A stretch of 64,000 nucleotides of DNA from Pelagophyceae sp. CCMP2097. Lineage: Eukaryota; Sar; Pelagophyceae. The notes under the pieces are model-generated. The model did no database searches. It saw nothing but the letters and a program-made list of their open reading frames with translations, and was not told the DNA's origin. The translations under genes were made by a program, and so were the position numbers. Location of the stretch: contig MU657176.1 in the NCBI GenBank assembly GCA_026770575.1, positions 536,196-600,195 on the forward strand, given 5' to 3'. Below are positions 45,157-55,122 of this stretch, in pieces; position 1 is the first letter of the stretch; each line of letters begins with the position of its first letter.

Positions 45157-46131
45157 ATGACGGCGCCGCGCGTGGCGATCCTGGGCATGGGGAAGATGGG
45201 CGCGGCGATGGCGTGCCGCCTCGCCTCGCTGGGGCATAGCATCGTCGTCTGGAACCGTTCGCCCGCAGCGCCGCTCCAAGTCGTTCAAGACGCCGCGGGC
45301 ATGAACGGCAAAATAGTCGTCGCGCAGACGCCGCACGATGCTCTGCAACTCGCCGGCCGCGAAGCGCTCGCTTTATTTATCCTCAGCGACACTGCCGCCG
45401 TCGAGGGCGTCCTCCGCTGCGAGGACGGCGCCGGCACGTTTGCCGCTCTTGCAAAGTCGCGGGGCGTCACGGTGTGCAACATCACGTCTGGTTCGCCCGA
45501 CGAAGGTCGGGCCGTGGCGGCAGTCGTGCGATGCGAAACGTACGTTGACGGTTCGTATTGCGGCCCGCCCGCCCGCGCGCGAAACGGCACGGGCCAGCTC
45601 TTCCTCTCGAGCGCCGCCGGGCCGGCAAAGGTCGAGGCCTTCCGCGACGTCTTCGACGCCCTCGGCGAGGCGACGTTTTGCGGCGACTCCGTCGGCGCGG
45701 CGCGTGCTCTAGACTACGCCGTCGTCGACTTGGCCTTTGTCTCGTACCTCAGCTACTGTGCCAACGCGGCCATGCTTGACCGCGAGGGCGTGCCAGCCGC
45801 GCTCGTCGCAAAGTCGGCAGCGCGGCGCCTCGCCTACGTGCCCGCGGCGCTCGAGCTGGCCGCGCAGCGCATGGAGACGCGCGATTCCTACCACACGGCG
45901 CCGACGGCGACGCTTTCGACGTGGCGCAACTTTTGGGACTCTCGCCGCGCGTACTTTGTGCGGTGCGGGATGCCGTCGCAGCTCCTCGACTTTGCGGTGG
46001 GCCTCCTAGACCAAGCCGGCGCCTCCGACCCAAACCTCGGCAGCGCAGACGTCACGCGCCTCCAGGAAATCGTGCGCTACGGCGCGCCGCCCGCCGCGGC
46101 GCCACCCGCACCCGCAGCGCCCGCCTCTTAA
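45157..46131 (+). CDS. NAD(P)-dependent dehydrogenase, imine-reductase / beta-hydroxyacid dehydrogenase superfamily
   Basis: A single-exon 324-residue protein. The N-terminus is a Rossmann fold with VAILGMGKMGAAMACRL (GxGxMG) followed by HSIVVWNRS, whose Asn-Arg-Ser at the end of beta-2 favours NADP. The middle reads YVDGSYCGPPARARNGTGQL and LFLSSAAGPAKVEAF, then FDALGEATFCGDSVGAARAL. This order is closer to bacterial imine reductases than to typical 3-hydroxyisobutyrate dehydrogenases, whose DxPVSGG motif is missing. The C-terminal helical domain (SYLSYCANAAMLDREGVPA) would form the dimer interface and active site. The proline/alanine tail (about 20 residues) looks disordered. The start was chosen at the first ATG before the Rossmann strand. 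It converges on a small minus-strand gene 15 bp away. The substrate cannot be told. Confidence 0.8.
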   Translation: MTAPRVAILGMGKMGAAMACRLASLGHSIVVWNRSPAAPLQVVQDAAGMNGKIVVAQTPHDALQLAGREALALFILSDTAAVEGVLRCEDGAGTFAALAKSRGVTVCNITSGSPDEGRAVAAVVRCETYVDGSYCGPPARARNGTGQLFLSSAAGPAKVEAFRDVFDALGEATFCGDSVGAARALDYAVVDLAFVSYLSYCANAAMLDREGVPAALVAKSAARRLAYVPAALELAAQRMETRDSYHTAPTATLSTWRNFWDSRRAYFVRCGMPSQLLDFAVGLLDQAGASDPNLGSADVTRLQEIVRYGAPPAAAPPAPAAPAS

Positions 46132-46146
46132 GAGTGATCCACAAAC

Positions 46147-46560
46147 TTACACATGGTTTATTTCAGGGCGGGGCACCGCCGCGGGCGGCGCGCCGTACTC
46201 GGCCGCGGGCGGCGCGCCGTACTCGGCGGGCGGTTGCGCGTAGGCGGGCGGCGCGTCGTCGTCGGCGGGCGGCGCGTCGTCGTCTTCGTTTTCTGCGTCG
46301 TCGCGGGGTCGCTTCAACGTCTTTTTCTCCTTGGCCTTGCGCACGGTGGGCGGCGGGCGGTCCTTGAGCGCTAAGAGCTCGGGCGTGGGCGCGGGCTGGT
46401 CGAGGGGCCGCCAGACTGCGACGAGGAAACCTGAACCAAATGCCGCTTTGCGTTTCACCCAGCGTCTTGCTTTAAAGTGGCGCGCGGCGTGCACAAAGTC
46501 CGTCTTGTCCGCCGGGTCGGTGGTGCACAGCGACTGCAGCCGAGCAGACGCGCGCGACAT
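46147..46560 (-). CDS. Small basic/proline-rich protein, unknown function
   Basis: A minus-strand frame starting at ATG 46560 gives 137 residues; the frame stays open back to 46758. The first 60 residues look like a folded or nucleic-acid-binding segment (DKTDFVHAARHFKARRWVKR, FGSGFLVAVWRPLDQP). Then a lysine-rich patch (RKAKEKKTLKRPRD), an acidic run, and short repeats DDAPPA and EYGAPPAA. The sense composition is better than that of the antisense frame. I do not recognise a family. It overlaps nothing and ends 15 bp from the stop of the imine-reductase-like gene. Confidence 0.5.
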   Translation of the reverse strand: MSRASARLQSLCTTDPADKTDFVHAARHFKARRWVKRKAAFGSGFLVAVWRPLDQPAPTPELLALKDRPPPTVRKAKEKKTLKRPRDDAENEDDDAPPADDDAPPAYAQPPAEYGAPPAAEYGAPPAAVPRPEINHV

Positions 46561-47246
46561 CGCGGAGGAAAGCCGCCACTGGGGCTCGAAGGGGACCTCG
46601 ACGAGGCTTTGGCGCCCGGCCCGGCAACGGCGGCCCCGGAGACCGGCCCGCGATATGCCACGGGCGACGCGGCGCTCGAGAGCGTCGAGCGGCCCTTCGC
46701 GCGCGCGAGTTTTCTCGAGCTTTAAAAAGCGCGCGGAGCAAAATTCGGAGTGAATCAAATCCTCGTTATTGCCTTTTCGACGGTATTCTCGGCGTCCTCT
46801 TTTCTACGGAGAGCTTCATCTCCAGAGACATCCTTGTCACTGCGCGTGGAAGTCCGCCGCTTCTTGAAACTCTCTGGCTAGGAACATGAGCGATCCAGCG
46901 ATAGATTCACGTGAATTTTTCCAAATTCCTGAAACTTTCCAACTTTCTGAAATTGGGTCCATATGAATCGGGATATAACGGCGTCTCGATGCAACACCAC
47001 CAGGAGTCGAGGAAGATCGTCGAGTGCATACCACAGAAGCAGACCGGGCCCTTTCCGTGCATCAAGCCCTCGAGGTTCGTTGACTCTAAAAAAGAGGCCT
47101 AAATTTTGATGGATTCGACGTGCCAAAAAGTTTAAAAATGTTTTAAGGTTTGGCACGCGCGCACGTGCCTCAATTCTTGGAAAAAGAACCCCGTGTCCTT
47201 CGACCGCGCGCCGTATCCGTCGGCCCTCGTGGTCTCTGCTGGGGCA
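46561..47246. other. AT-richer intergenic region with a possible gene fragment
   Basis: The base composition is visibly less GC-rich than elsewhere. On the plus strand 46911-47102 is open, with protein-like text in its second half (SRKIVECIPQKQTGPFPCIK). It may be an exon relic of unknown origin, or the start of a 5' region for the AP2 gene. An inverted pair TGCCAAA/TTTGGCA brackets 47120-47156. Confidence 0.3.
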
Positions 47247-49026
47247 ATGGTCTCGGACGGTGGGACCGCGGGCTGTGGTGCGCTGCTAGTTCCCGCTGTG
47301 AAGAAGTCGAGGTTCCGAGGCGTTTGCTTCCGGAAGCAACGCGACAAGTGGGTCGCGCAGGCGCGTACCCGAGTCCGGAGCGGGGTGAGAAAACCACTTG
47401 ATCCAAATGGCAGCCGCGTCCGGAGCGTCCGGAGCGGGGGACCGACTGTACATGTGGCCCCGGTAGACCATCCTCTATAGGCGACGATCGACGGCCGTAC
47501 GCAGTACCTGGGCCTCTTCGACTGCGAAGTCGAAGCGGCGCGGGCCTACGACGCCGTCGCCGCGCAGCACGGCCGGCGCTTGAACTTCCGATGCGGCGCG
47601 CCGACCGACTCGTGCGCGCGTGACGCCGCCGCGGAGCAGTACGCGGCTGCCGACCTCGCGCGCAAGCGCGCCTCTGCTGCGGCAGCGGCGCTGGAAAGAG
47701 CTGCGGCGCTGGCGGCCGCCGCCGCCGAAGTCGCGCCGAAGTCCGATTATAGAGGCGTCTACTGGCACCGGCGAGATAGGAAGTGGGTGGCCAAGACGAA
47801 GGTCGCAGGCAGGAGTCTTTTCTTCGGCACACACGACACCGAGATCGGCGCCGCGCAAGCCTACGACGCCGCCGCCGCAAGGCACGGCCGGCCCCTCAAC
47901 TTTGCAAACGGCCCGGCCGCGGCCATCGCACGGCCACGGGACGATGACGCGGCGCTGCGGGACGCGGCGCGGGCGGCGGCGCGGTTGCACGGGCGGGCGA
48001 GCCTGGAAGCCGGCGCCGGCGCGGCGCACGTCGCGGAGCCGGCCGCCCCGGCGGCCGCCTCGCACGACTGGATCACCGCCGCGGCGACGATGCCGCAGTT
48101 CTGTTGCCTCCACGACCAGCTGCAGTTCCAGGCCGCGGAGACGCTTTCGCGCTTCAGCCAAGGCGCCCCCGCGCCGGCGGACGCGGCACCGAAACCCGCG
48201 GCCGCGCAGCCCGACGCGTGCGGCGTGCGATCCGCCTGCTGGGGCCGCTGCCTCGACGACCTCGTGTCTTCCGACGCGCGCGCGTTCTTCAACGGCGCCG
48301 GCGCGGCCGGCGCGGCTGCGGCCACCGGCGGCGCCGCGGTGCCGGCGGACTGCGCCGCCAGGCCCGGCGCGGCGCCGCCGTACGCGTCGACGGACGCGTT
48401 CGCGCGCGACGTGCGCCTCGTCTTCGAGAGCTCGGCGGCGCCCGGCGGCGGCAAGTCGCACGTCGCCGCGCTCCGGCTCGAGCGCATCTTCGAATTCCAC
48501 GGCGCTGGGTTGGCCGCCTCCGGGCACGCCAGAACCGGCGACGGCGGCGGCGTGCCCTGCGGCGGCGCAGCGCCCTGCGGCGGCGCAGCGCCCTGCGCTC
48601 GCGTCAGCCCGTGCGACGCGACGGGCCCGGACGACGACGACGGCGAGCCGTCCGGGGGCGATGTCGCGCGACGAGGCACAAAGAGACGTCGCGTCGAATG
48701 CGGCGCCTCTTCCGGCGCGTGCTCTTCAGACGCGTTCTCGGCCGGCGCGCCCGCACGGCGGGCTCCGTGCCTCGCCAGCGAGCGGCTGTCGCTGCTCGCC
48801 GCGATGCACAGCTCGCCGGCGGCGTCTGCCATCTTCGAGGCCGCGCCGGCGGCGCTGCGCGACGACGACGAGACCGTGCTCGCAGCGTGGCACGTCGACG
48901 CCCGCTCCATGTGCGTGCCCCCTGTTTCTATCGCCGCCGCCCCCGCGACGCGCCGCCGGACGCCGCGATTATAGGCTCTTCGCGTCGCCGAAATGCGTCG
49001 CGCGCCTCGCGCTCGCGCGCGCTTGA
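47247..49026 (+). CDS. Protein with two AP2/ERF DNA-binding domains
   Basis: Exons 47247-47360, 47481-48910 and 48975-49026. The first AP2 domain is split by an intron with a GC donor (GCGCGT, 47361-47480): SRFRGVCFRKQRDKWVAQ joins ATIDGRTQYLGLFDCEVE and ends YDAVAAQHGRRLNF. The second is intact (SDYRGVYWHRRDRKWVAK, LFFGTHDTEIGAAQAYDA, GRPLNF; from about residue 126). Both keep the YRGV/FRGV and WVA strands and the YDA helix of plant/algal AP2 factors, so sequence-specific transcription regulation is likely. The rest is alanine-rich and low complexity, with a CGGAAP repeat and a basic GTKRRRVE nuclear-signal-like patch. Removing a GTGCGT...TAG intron (48911-48974) gives a stop at 49026; without it the stop is at 48974. 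The ATG at 47247 is the first in frame. Confidence 0.82.
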
Positions 49027-49497
49027 CGCGGCAGCGCGCCACGCGGCGAAAACCGCCGAGGAGGCGAGGCGCGACGTCGAGGCGCTGCCCACGGAAGAGT
49101 CCTTCCGCCAACCTTGCTCACCGATAATACGAGTTCATGTTCGAGCCGCCGTGCGAGGGGTGGCTTGCTCGAGGTGAGGCCTCGGTGGCGGGTGCACGGG
49201 GCAGGTGCCTCCCATCGGTCTGTAGGATTCCTATCGATATCCTGAATACGTTAAAAGAATCGCTCGCCGAAGTGTCGTGTCACGGTAGTCGGCGCGCGGC
49301 GCGCGCGGCTCTTGTGCGACAATCTTTCGAAACTCTGCGGCACTCGTGCGACGCCGTGCGAGTGGCTTTCGTCGCGAGTCCGATTCGAGCGAAGTTTTGC
49401 CGCGGCGAGTGTTGCAATCGCGAGAGGTCGCGGCCTCCTCGTCGCGTCGGTGTGTCGACGCGTCTCGGAGCATCGGTGTCTCGGGCCGCGCTAGGGC
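49027..49497. other. Intergenic gap upstream of the sirtuin gene
   Basis: The first 90 bases have a protein-like frame (ARHAAKTAEEARRDVEALPT) that could belong to an alternative AP2 3' exon, but phase does not support it. A sequence related to the dispersed palindrome (GTAGGATTCCTAT, 49222-49234) is present. Nothing else is recognised. Confidence 0.35.
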
Positions 49498-50501
49498 ATG
49501 CGTGCCGCTTTAATGCTGCGGCGCTTGGTGCTGCGGCGCTGCGCGCTGCACGCGTCGACCACCGCGGCGCCGGCTCTGGCGTCGCTCGACGCGGCGGGCG
49601 TGGCTCAACTGCTCGGCGGCGGCGCGAAATGCGTCGTGCTCCTCGGCGCGGGCGCGAGCGTCTCGGCGGGCATCCCGGACTTTCGGACTCCGGGGACTGG
49701 CCTCTACGACAATTTACATAAGTACGATCTCCCCTTCCCAGAAGCTTTGTTCGAGGTCGACTTCTTCCGCGAGGACCCGCGGCCGTTTTACGCCTTTAGC
49801 AAGGAGTTGTTGGCCGAGGATCACAAGCCGACGCCGATGCACCACTTTGTCAAGCTTTTACACGATAACGGGCAGCTCCTAAGGTGCTACACGCAGAACA
49901 TCGATTCTTTAGAGACGCGTGCGGGCCTTCCTGCCGACGTCGTCATCGCCGCGCACGGCAACTTTGACACGGCGACGTGCATCGACACGGGTTTGAAGGT
50001 GCCCATGGAAGACGTCCGAACGGCGCTCTTCGCCGACGACGACGGTTCGGCCATGGCCGCTTTGAACGCGCGTGCGGGCGGCCTCGTCAAGTCCGACGTC
50101 GTCTTCTTCGGCGAGGCCATGCCACCCAAGTTTTTTCAGTCTCTGGAGGTCGACTTTGAAAAAGCAGACGTCCTCATCGTCGCCGGCACCAGCCTCGTCG
50201 TCCTACCCTTCGCCTCGCTCGTCGTGAGTCTTTGATGCATGCATCCGCCGTCGCGTTTTTCCCGGCGTCACGCTTCCGGCAGGTGCTCGGCCGGCCGAAT
50301 CTGCCGCGCGTGCTGATCAACCTCGACGAGGTGGGCCAGGGCCCATACCAGTCCATGCTCACGGGCGCCGTCGACGACGGCTTTGACTTTTCACCAAACG
50401 CCACAAGGGACGTCTTCCTCCAGGGCACGACCGACGCCGCGGCTTTCGATTTGGCCGACCGCCTCGGCTGGCGGGGCGACCTCGACGCGCTCCTCGAGTA
50501 A
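49498..50501 (+). CDS. Sirtuin (Sir2 family NAD-dependent deacylase), likely mitochondrial, zinc cysteines missing
   Basis: Two exons, 49498-50223 and 50283-50501, with a GTGAGT...CAG intron at phase 0, encode 314 residues. Sir2 motifs: VVLLGAGASVSAGIPDFR (about residue 48), LYDNL, YTQNIDSLE, the catalytic-base motif AAHGNF, DVVFFGEAMP, ADVLIVAGTSLVVLPFASLV and PRVLINLDEVG. The pattern matches class I (SIRT1-3-like). The small domain normally holds two Cys-x2-Cys pairs; here only one Cys is left (TATCIDTG), and the second pair is replaced by LNARAGGLVKSD. The N-terminus (MRAALMLRRLVLRRCALHAS) is an arginine-rich amphipathic helix typical of mitochondrial import. It should remove acyl groups from mitochondrial proteins if the fold tolerates zinc loss. 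It converges on the helicase gene 88 bp away. Confidence 0.9.
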
Positions 50502-50589
50502 TCTTTACACAACTGTTGCGAGGTGGGTGACTCGTTTACGTCGGCACGGGGCGCTTGGTGGCATGGCGCGGTCCGGGGGCGGTCGGCTC

Positions 50590-53500
50590 TTACGGCGCGG
50601 CCGGGGCGTCGGCGGGCGGCGCGTCGCCCTCGCCCTCGACGACGGTGGGGACGGTGAGCGCTTCGTCCTCTTCGTCGACGCGGAAGGTGGAGTTGGTCAC
50701 GTCCGTCTCGACGTTGATGTCGTCGGAGAGCATGTACTTGATGCGCTGGCAGCATTTGCGCAGGAGCGGCGAGAGCGTGATGAACTCGCCGGGCAGCTGC
50801 AGGCAGTTGTGCGCCTTCATTAGGATGTTGCCCACGTGCCAGATGCGGTTCTTTAGCTTGTAGCGCGCCAGCGACGAAATCGACCCCGTAACGGGTAGTC
50901 GCCGGTCCTTGCAGCAGTCAAAGACGGCCGGGTCCAGGTCGGCCCCGGGCGGCACTGCCAGGCGCATGTCGTCGATCTCGCCGGCGTCGTAGACGGGGAG
51001 GCCTTCGAGGCGCGCCTGCGACTGCTCCAGGAGGCCCTCCCAGCGCTTCCACTTTTGCACGCGCTCCGGCGCCTTCAAGAGCCAGCCGCTGCGGGACATG
51101 GGCACGCTGCCGGCGGGGCAAGGGGTGCGGTCGACGATGTGCAGCAAGACGGCGAAGAAGTCGATTTGTACGGCCTCGCTGGCCGCGTCCTCCTCGGCGC
51201 GCTTGAAATTGTAACGGTTCTTGACAAAGTCGTCGAGCAGGTGCGGCAGTGCAAACGCCAACGCTAAAGATTCGGGCAAATAGTCGCGCAGCTCCCAGAC
51301 GGCGCAGAGCATGGGGCGCATGTCCACGGGCTTCTTCGTCAGCGTGTCCACCGCGGAAGACCCGTCGGCGGGGCAGAGGCCCAGCTGCTTCAGCGTCGCC
51401 AAAGCGGCGTCGACGCGGCCTTTGGCGGCCTCGGCGCTGCGCTTGGTGCCGGAGCGGAACTCGGCGAGCGACGCGCCCAGAAGGCGCTGGAGGATGTCGC
51501 GGTCGACGGACTTGCACAGCGGCGGCAGCTGGGTGCCCTTCCAGAACTCGCTCGAGAGCACCAGCGGCATGGCCACGGTCGCAAAGTGCGGCGGCTTGCC
51601 CACGATGGCCGGGACGGTGCCGACCATGAGGCGGCGGATGCGCGGCCACGACATGCCGAGGTAAACCAGGTTGCCCTGCGTGTCCAGGCCGCGGCGGCCG
51701 GCGCGCCCCGCCATCTGCTGCGCCAGCAGCGGCGTCAGCAGCCTGCCCTCGTCGCCGCAGAAGACGACGGTACGGAAGGGCATGTTCACGCCGTAGGCGA
51801 GCGAGACGTCGGAAAAGACAATTGCCAGCTTACCCTGCTGCGCCAGCCGCTGCACGACGCGCCGGTACACCGCAAACGCCGCGTCGTCGATGTAGATGCC
51901 AAAGCCGCGGCGCAGCGCGCGCACGAGGATGTGCGACGCCGGCAGCGCCTCGCGGCCCTGCGTGTCGCGCTTCAACTCGTCCAAAATGTCGTCAATCTCC
52001 TTGGCCGAGAGGCGCGACGTCGGCGGCGCGAGCACAAACTCCGGGTGCGGCGCGGTGACGTCGACGTACGCGGCACCCTCGTCGACGACGCCCTCCTTTG
52101 CCTCCTCCTCGGCCTCCTTTGCGTTGCGGTCCTTGGCCTTGGTCCGCGCCTCGGCGTCCTTCTCCGCCGCCGCCGCCTTGGCCGCGAGCTCGTCGGACCA
52201 GGTCGGGTACTTGGCCTCCTGCGCCGCCTCGAGCTGGGCCAGCAAAGACTTGAACAAAGCGAGACAGCGGAAAGAGTCGAGGTGAAAGGCCAGCGACGGG
52301 AAGAGTGCCTTTTCGCGCATTTGAAAGGCCACGGTGAGCATCGAGAACGCGGGCGCGCCGGCGTCGTCGGCGGAGACGAACTCGCCGCGCTCGGCCGCGT
52401 CCTCGGCGGCCTCCACCGAGGCGCCCGCGCCGCGGAGGTGCTGCGGGACAAACGGCTCCAAGATCTTCGAATCCAGTCTGGCAGCGTCCTCGCGCGCCAG
52501 CAAAGAGAGGCGGGCCTTGAGCTCCGTCTCGTACTCCTTTGCGTTGTCTAAAGAGATGCGCGCACGCACGGACGCCTGCGCCTCGGCGACCTTTGCCGGC
52601 ACCGGCACCACATCCTTGATGCCCAGGCGGGCGTTGCGCGCGGCGATCTTCGAAGCCAGGTCCTTGGCCTCTGCGTCGGCGAGCTTGGCGAAGAATTTGG
52701 ATGGGTCGAGGTCTTTGACCTTGTCCCCGTACTCCTTTGCCAAAGAAGCGTATAGCGTAGACGCGTCCGCCGGCGTCAAAGCAAAGGCCACCTTCTCCGT
52801 GCCCTCGCCGAGCAGGCGCGACGCCGTCAGCGCTGCCGCCGGGTGGAGGCGCGACAGCGTCTGCGCCGCGTCCAAAACCAAGTTTTGTACGTTGATAAAG
52901 CGGCCAGTGTGCTCCACCAGCACCACCTCGTCGCCGGGGCAGGCGTCGTCGCGCACGGCCTGCCACCAGTCGCGCAGCTCGGCGGCGTTGCCGATAGTCG
53001 CCGAAAGTGCTAAAGTCGGACAGGAAACAGACCGCACCAAGCGTTGCAGCGCCGCGCCCTCCTCGCCGTCCAGGGCGTGCACCTCGTCGAAGACGGCGTA
53101 CTCAAAGTCGAAGCCGCCCTCCAACTGCGCGTAGTCCCACCTCTTGGTCACCTCGTCGCCGACGAAGCCGCGGATCTTCACCAGAGCGGATTCTAAAGCC
53201 AGAGGCGTGCCGACGACGACTCTGGAGACATCCTCAGAGGGCCGGTAGGCCAACTGGTTCGTCGCGAGCGCGACCTTTGCGCTGCCCTGCAAAAGCTTTT
53301 CGAACATGGCGGCGACTTGCCAAACTAGCGGCTCCGTGGGCACGCAAAACAGCACGCGCTTGTAGTTGACGCACGTGTACGTCGAGATGACCGTCTTCCC
53401 AGAGGAAGTCGGCGCGCACACAATGGCCGACCGCCGCGTGTCGACGTGGTGCAGGACCTTCTTCTGCCAGTCGTCCAACCGCCAGCTCTTGAGAAAGGGC

Positions 53501-55122
53501 GACAGCGGCGGCAGGCGGTCGTACATCTTCTCCAGCTGGAAGGCCGCCAAAGCCGGGCCGAGCTCCTTGCGCAGCTTCTTGGCCGCGCGCAGCTCCTTGC
53601 GGAACTCGTGGCAAAGAGCGGCCTCGCCCGACCTGGCAGTCTTCTTGTCCTTTTCTTTCTTGTCGTCCTTCTTCGCCGCCTTTTTCGAGTCCTTGTCCTC
53701 CTCCTCCTCCTCCTGCTCCAAGGCCTCGTGGTACAGCTTGGTCTGCTCGATGGCCCAGAGGACGTCGAGGACGGCCGGGGTTGCTTGCTGAACCAGCTCG
53801 GCGTCCAAGATCATTAAAAGCTGGCGCAGCTTGCCGTGCGGCGTCGCGCACTTGGTCGCCATGAGGTCGGCGCCGAGGCGCGCCTTGTTGCGCGACGACT
53901 TGGCCGCGTTGTCCAACTTTTCTAAATCAGCGCGCGATTCCTTATCCTCAGAGTCCTTTTTGTTCTTTTCAATCATCTCCTCCTTCTTCGTCGGCTTCTT
54001 CACCGCCGCCTTCTTCGAAGCGCCGCTCTTCTTCGAGTCCGCCGCCGCCTTCTTGCCGCCTTCGGCCGACTCGACCAGCTTGGCTTTTTCGCCTTCAACT
54101 CGCTCCTTTTCCACATGCCACATGTCGCGCGGGTCAAACGTCGTGTCCGGCGCCAGGTTGCGCAGGACCACGGGCATGCGCGACTTGATCTCGCGCACCG
54201 TCTCGCGACGAGACTTGCGGATCCAGACCACCTCCTGAGGGTACGACTGCCAGTACACGTCAATCGTGCGCAGCGGCGTCGCCTCGTCAAACTGCTTGGC
54301 CGTTATCTCCTCGTCCTCCTTCGGGGCCTCCTTGGCCGGCGCCGCCGGCGGCGCCGATAACCGAGCGTCCTTGAAGCCGTCGGCGCCGCCGCCCACGAGG
54401 CCGCGCGTCTTGTAACCAGCCGCTGAGTCTGCCGGCTTCGCCGCCGGTGCGGCCATAGCGCGCCTCGGGTCCATGCTCGCCGCGCCGCCCGCAACCGGCG
54501 CCGCCATGGTGCGCCGCGGGTCCATGGCCGCCGCGCCGCCCGCGGGTGCCGCCGCCATGGCGCGCCGCGGGTCCATGGCCGCCGCGCCGCCCGCGGGCGC
54601 CGCGGGCGCGCCGAACGCCGCCGCGCGGCCCGCGCCCATCGTCGGCGCCGCGCCGCCGGCGCCGAGCCCGACGGGCGCCTGCCGCCGCGGGTCCATGGCC
54701 GCCGCGCCGCTGCGCGGGTCGCTGCCGCGCGGGTCGGCGCGCAGCGGCGCCGGCGGCGCAGCGTCGGCGCCGCCGCGCATCTCCGTGCGCACGTCGCGCA
54801 TGTCGCCACGCATCGGCATCGCCGCGCCGCTGGTGCGCACGTCGCGCATGTCGCCGCGCATCGGCACCGCCGCGCCGCTGGTGCGCACGTCGCGCATGTC
54901 GCCGCGCATCGGCACCGCCGCCGGCGCCGCGCCGCCGCCGCCGCGCGACGCCGCCATCATCTCGCGGATGCTTCCGCCGCCGGCGCCGGGCGCCGGGCGC
55001 TGGTCCGCGCCGCGCATCGGGGCGCCGCGGTCCGGCGCGGGCTGCGCGGCCGCGCCGCGGCGCCAGCTCGAGTCCTGGTCGGCGCGCGCCGGCGCCGCGG
55101 AGTCGCGCGCCTGTTCCTTCAT
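50590..55122 (-). CDS. DDX60/Ski2-like superfamily 2 RNA helicase with N-terminal repeats
   Basis: An intronless 1,510-residue protein, remarkable in this intron-rich window. Helicase motifs: I CAPTSSGKTVIS (about residue 569), II FDEVHALDGEEG (about 676), III LALSATIGNAAELRDW, and after a long lysine/alanine-rich insertion the second RecA part: RGFGIYIDDAAFAVYRRVVQ, VFSDVSLAYGVNMPFRTVVF, VI QMAGRAGRRGLDTQGN (about 1136). FPSLAFHLDSFRCLALF and the spacing fit the DDX60 branch of Ski2-like helicases better than MTR4/SKI2 themselves. The N-terminal 250 residues are low complexity: three copies of PMRGDMRDVRTSGAA and about four of GGAAAMDPRRAMAAAP, both recent tandem expansions that may bind RNA. 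A coiled-coil-like KKEEMIEKNKKDSEDKE region follows (about 385-400). Confidence 0.85.
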   Translation of the reverse strand: MKEQARDSAAPARADQDSSWRRGAAAQPAPDRGAPMRGADQRPAPGAGGGSIREMMAASRGGGGAAPAAVPMRGDMRDVRTSGAAVPMRGDMRDVRTSGAAMPMRGDMRDVRTEMRGGADAAPPAPLRADPRGSDPRSGAAAMDPRRQAPVGLGAGGAAPTMGAGRAAAFGAPAAPAGGAAAMDPRRAMAAAPAGGAAAMDPRRTMAAPVAGGAASMDPRRAMAAPAAKPADSAAGYKTRGLVGGGADGFKDARLSAPPAAPAKEAPKEDEEITAKQFDEATPLRTIDVYWQSYPQEVVWIRKSRRETVREIKSRMPVVLRNLAPDTTFDPRDMWHVEKERVEGEKAKLVESAEGGKKAAADSKKSGASKKAAVKKPTKKEEMIEKNKKDSEDKESRADLEKLDNAAKSSRNKARLGADLMATKCATPHGKLRQLLMILDAELVQQATPAVLDVLWAIEQTKLYHEALEQEEEEEDKDSKKAAKKDDKKEKDKKTARSGEAALCHEFRKELRAAKKLRKELGPALAAFQLEKMYDRLPPLSPFLKSWRLDDWQKKVLHHVDTRRSAIVCAPTSSGKTVISTYTCVNYKRVLFCVPTEPLVWQVAAMFEKLLQGSAKVALATNQLAYRPSEDVSRVVVGTPLALESALVKIRGFVGDEVTKRWDYAQLEGGFDFEYAVFDEVHALDGEEGAALQRLVRSVSCPTLALSATIGNAAELRDWWQAVRDDACPGDEVVLVEHTGRFINVQNLVLDAAQTLSRLHPAAALTASRLLGEGTEKVAFALTPADASTLYASLAKEYGDKVKDLDPSKFFAKLADAEAKDLASKIAARNARLGIKDVVPVPAKVAEAQASVRARISLDNAKEYETELKARLSLLAREDAARLDSKILEPFVPQHLRGAGASVEAAEDAAERGEFVSADDAGAPAFSMLTVAFQMREKALFPSLAFHLDSFRCLALFKSLLAQLEAAQEAKYPTWSDELAAKAAAAEKDAEARTKAKDRNAKEAEEEAKEGVVDEGAAYVDVTAPHPEFVLAPPTSRLSAKEIDDILDELKRDTQGREALPASHILVRALRRGFGIYIDDAAFAVYRRVVQRLAQQGKLAIVFSDVSLAYGVNMPFRTVVFCGDEGRLLTPLLAQQMAGRAGRRGLDTQGNLVYLGMSWPRIRRLMVGTVPAIVGKPPHFATVAMPLVLSSEFWKGTQLPPLCKSVDRDILQRLLGASLAEFRSGTKRSAEAAKGRVDAALATLKQLGLCPADGSSAVDTLTKKPVDMRPMLCAVWELRDYLPESLALAFALPHLLDDFVKNRYNFKRAEEDAASEAVQIDFFAVLLHIVDRTPCPAGSVPMSRSGWLLKAPERVQKWKRWEGLLEQSQARLEGLPVYDAGEIDDMRLAVPPGADLDPAVFDCCKDRRLPVTGSISSLARYKLKNRIWHVGNILMKAHNCLQLPGEFITLSPLLRKCCQRIKYMLSDDINVETDVTNSTFRVDEEDEALTVPTVVEGEGDAPPADAPAAP

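Noticed and set aside
52334..53134. Plus-strand frame opposite the DDX60-like helicase
   Set aside because: Serine/alanine/arginine composition typical of antisense frames; the helicase motifs on the minus strand are unambiguous.
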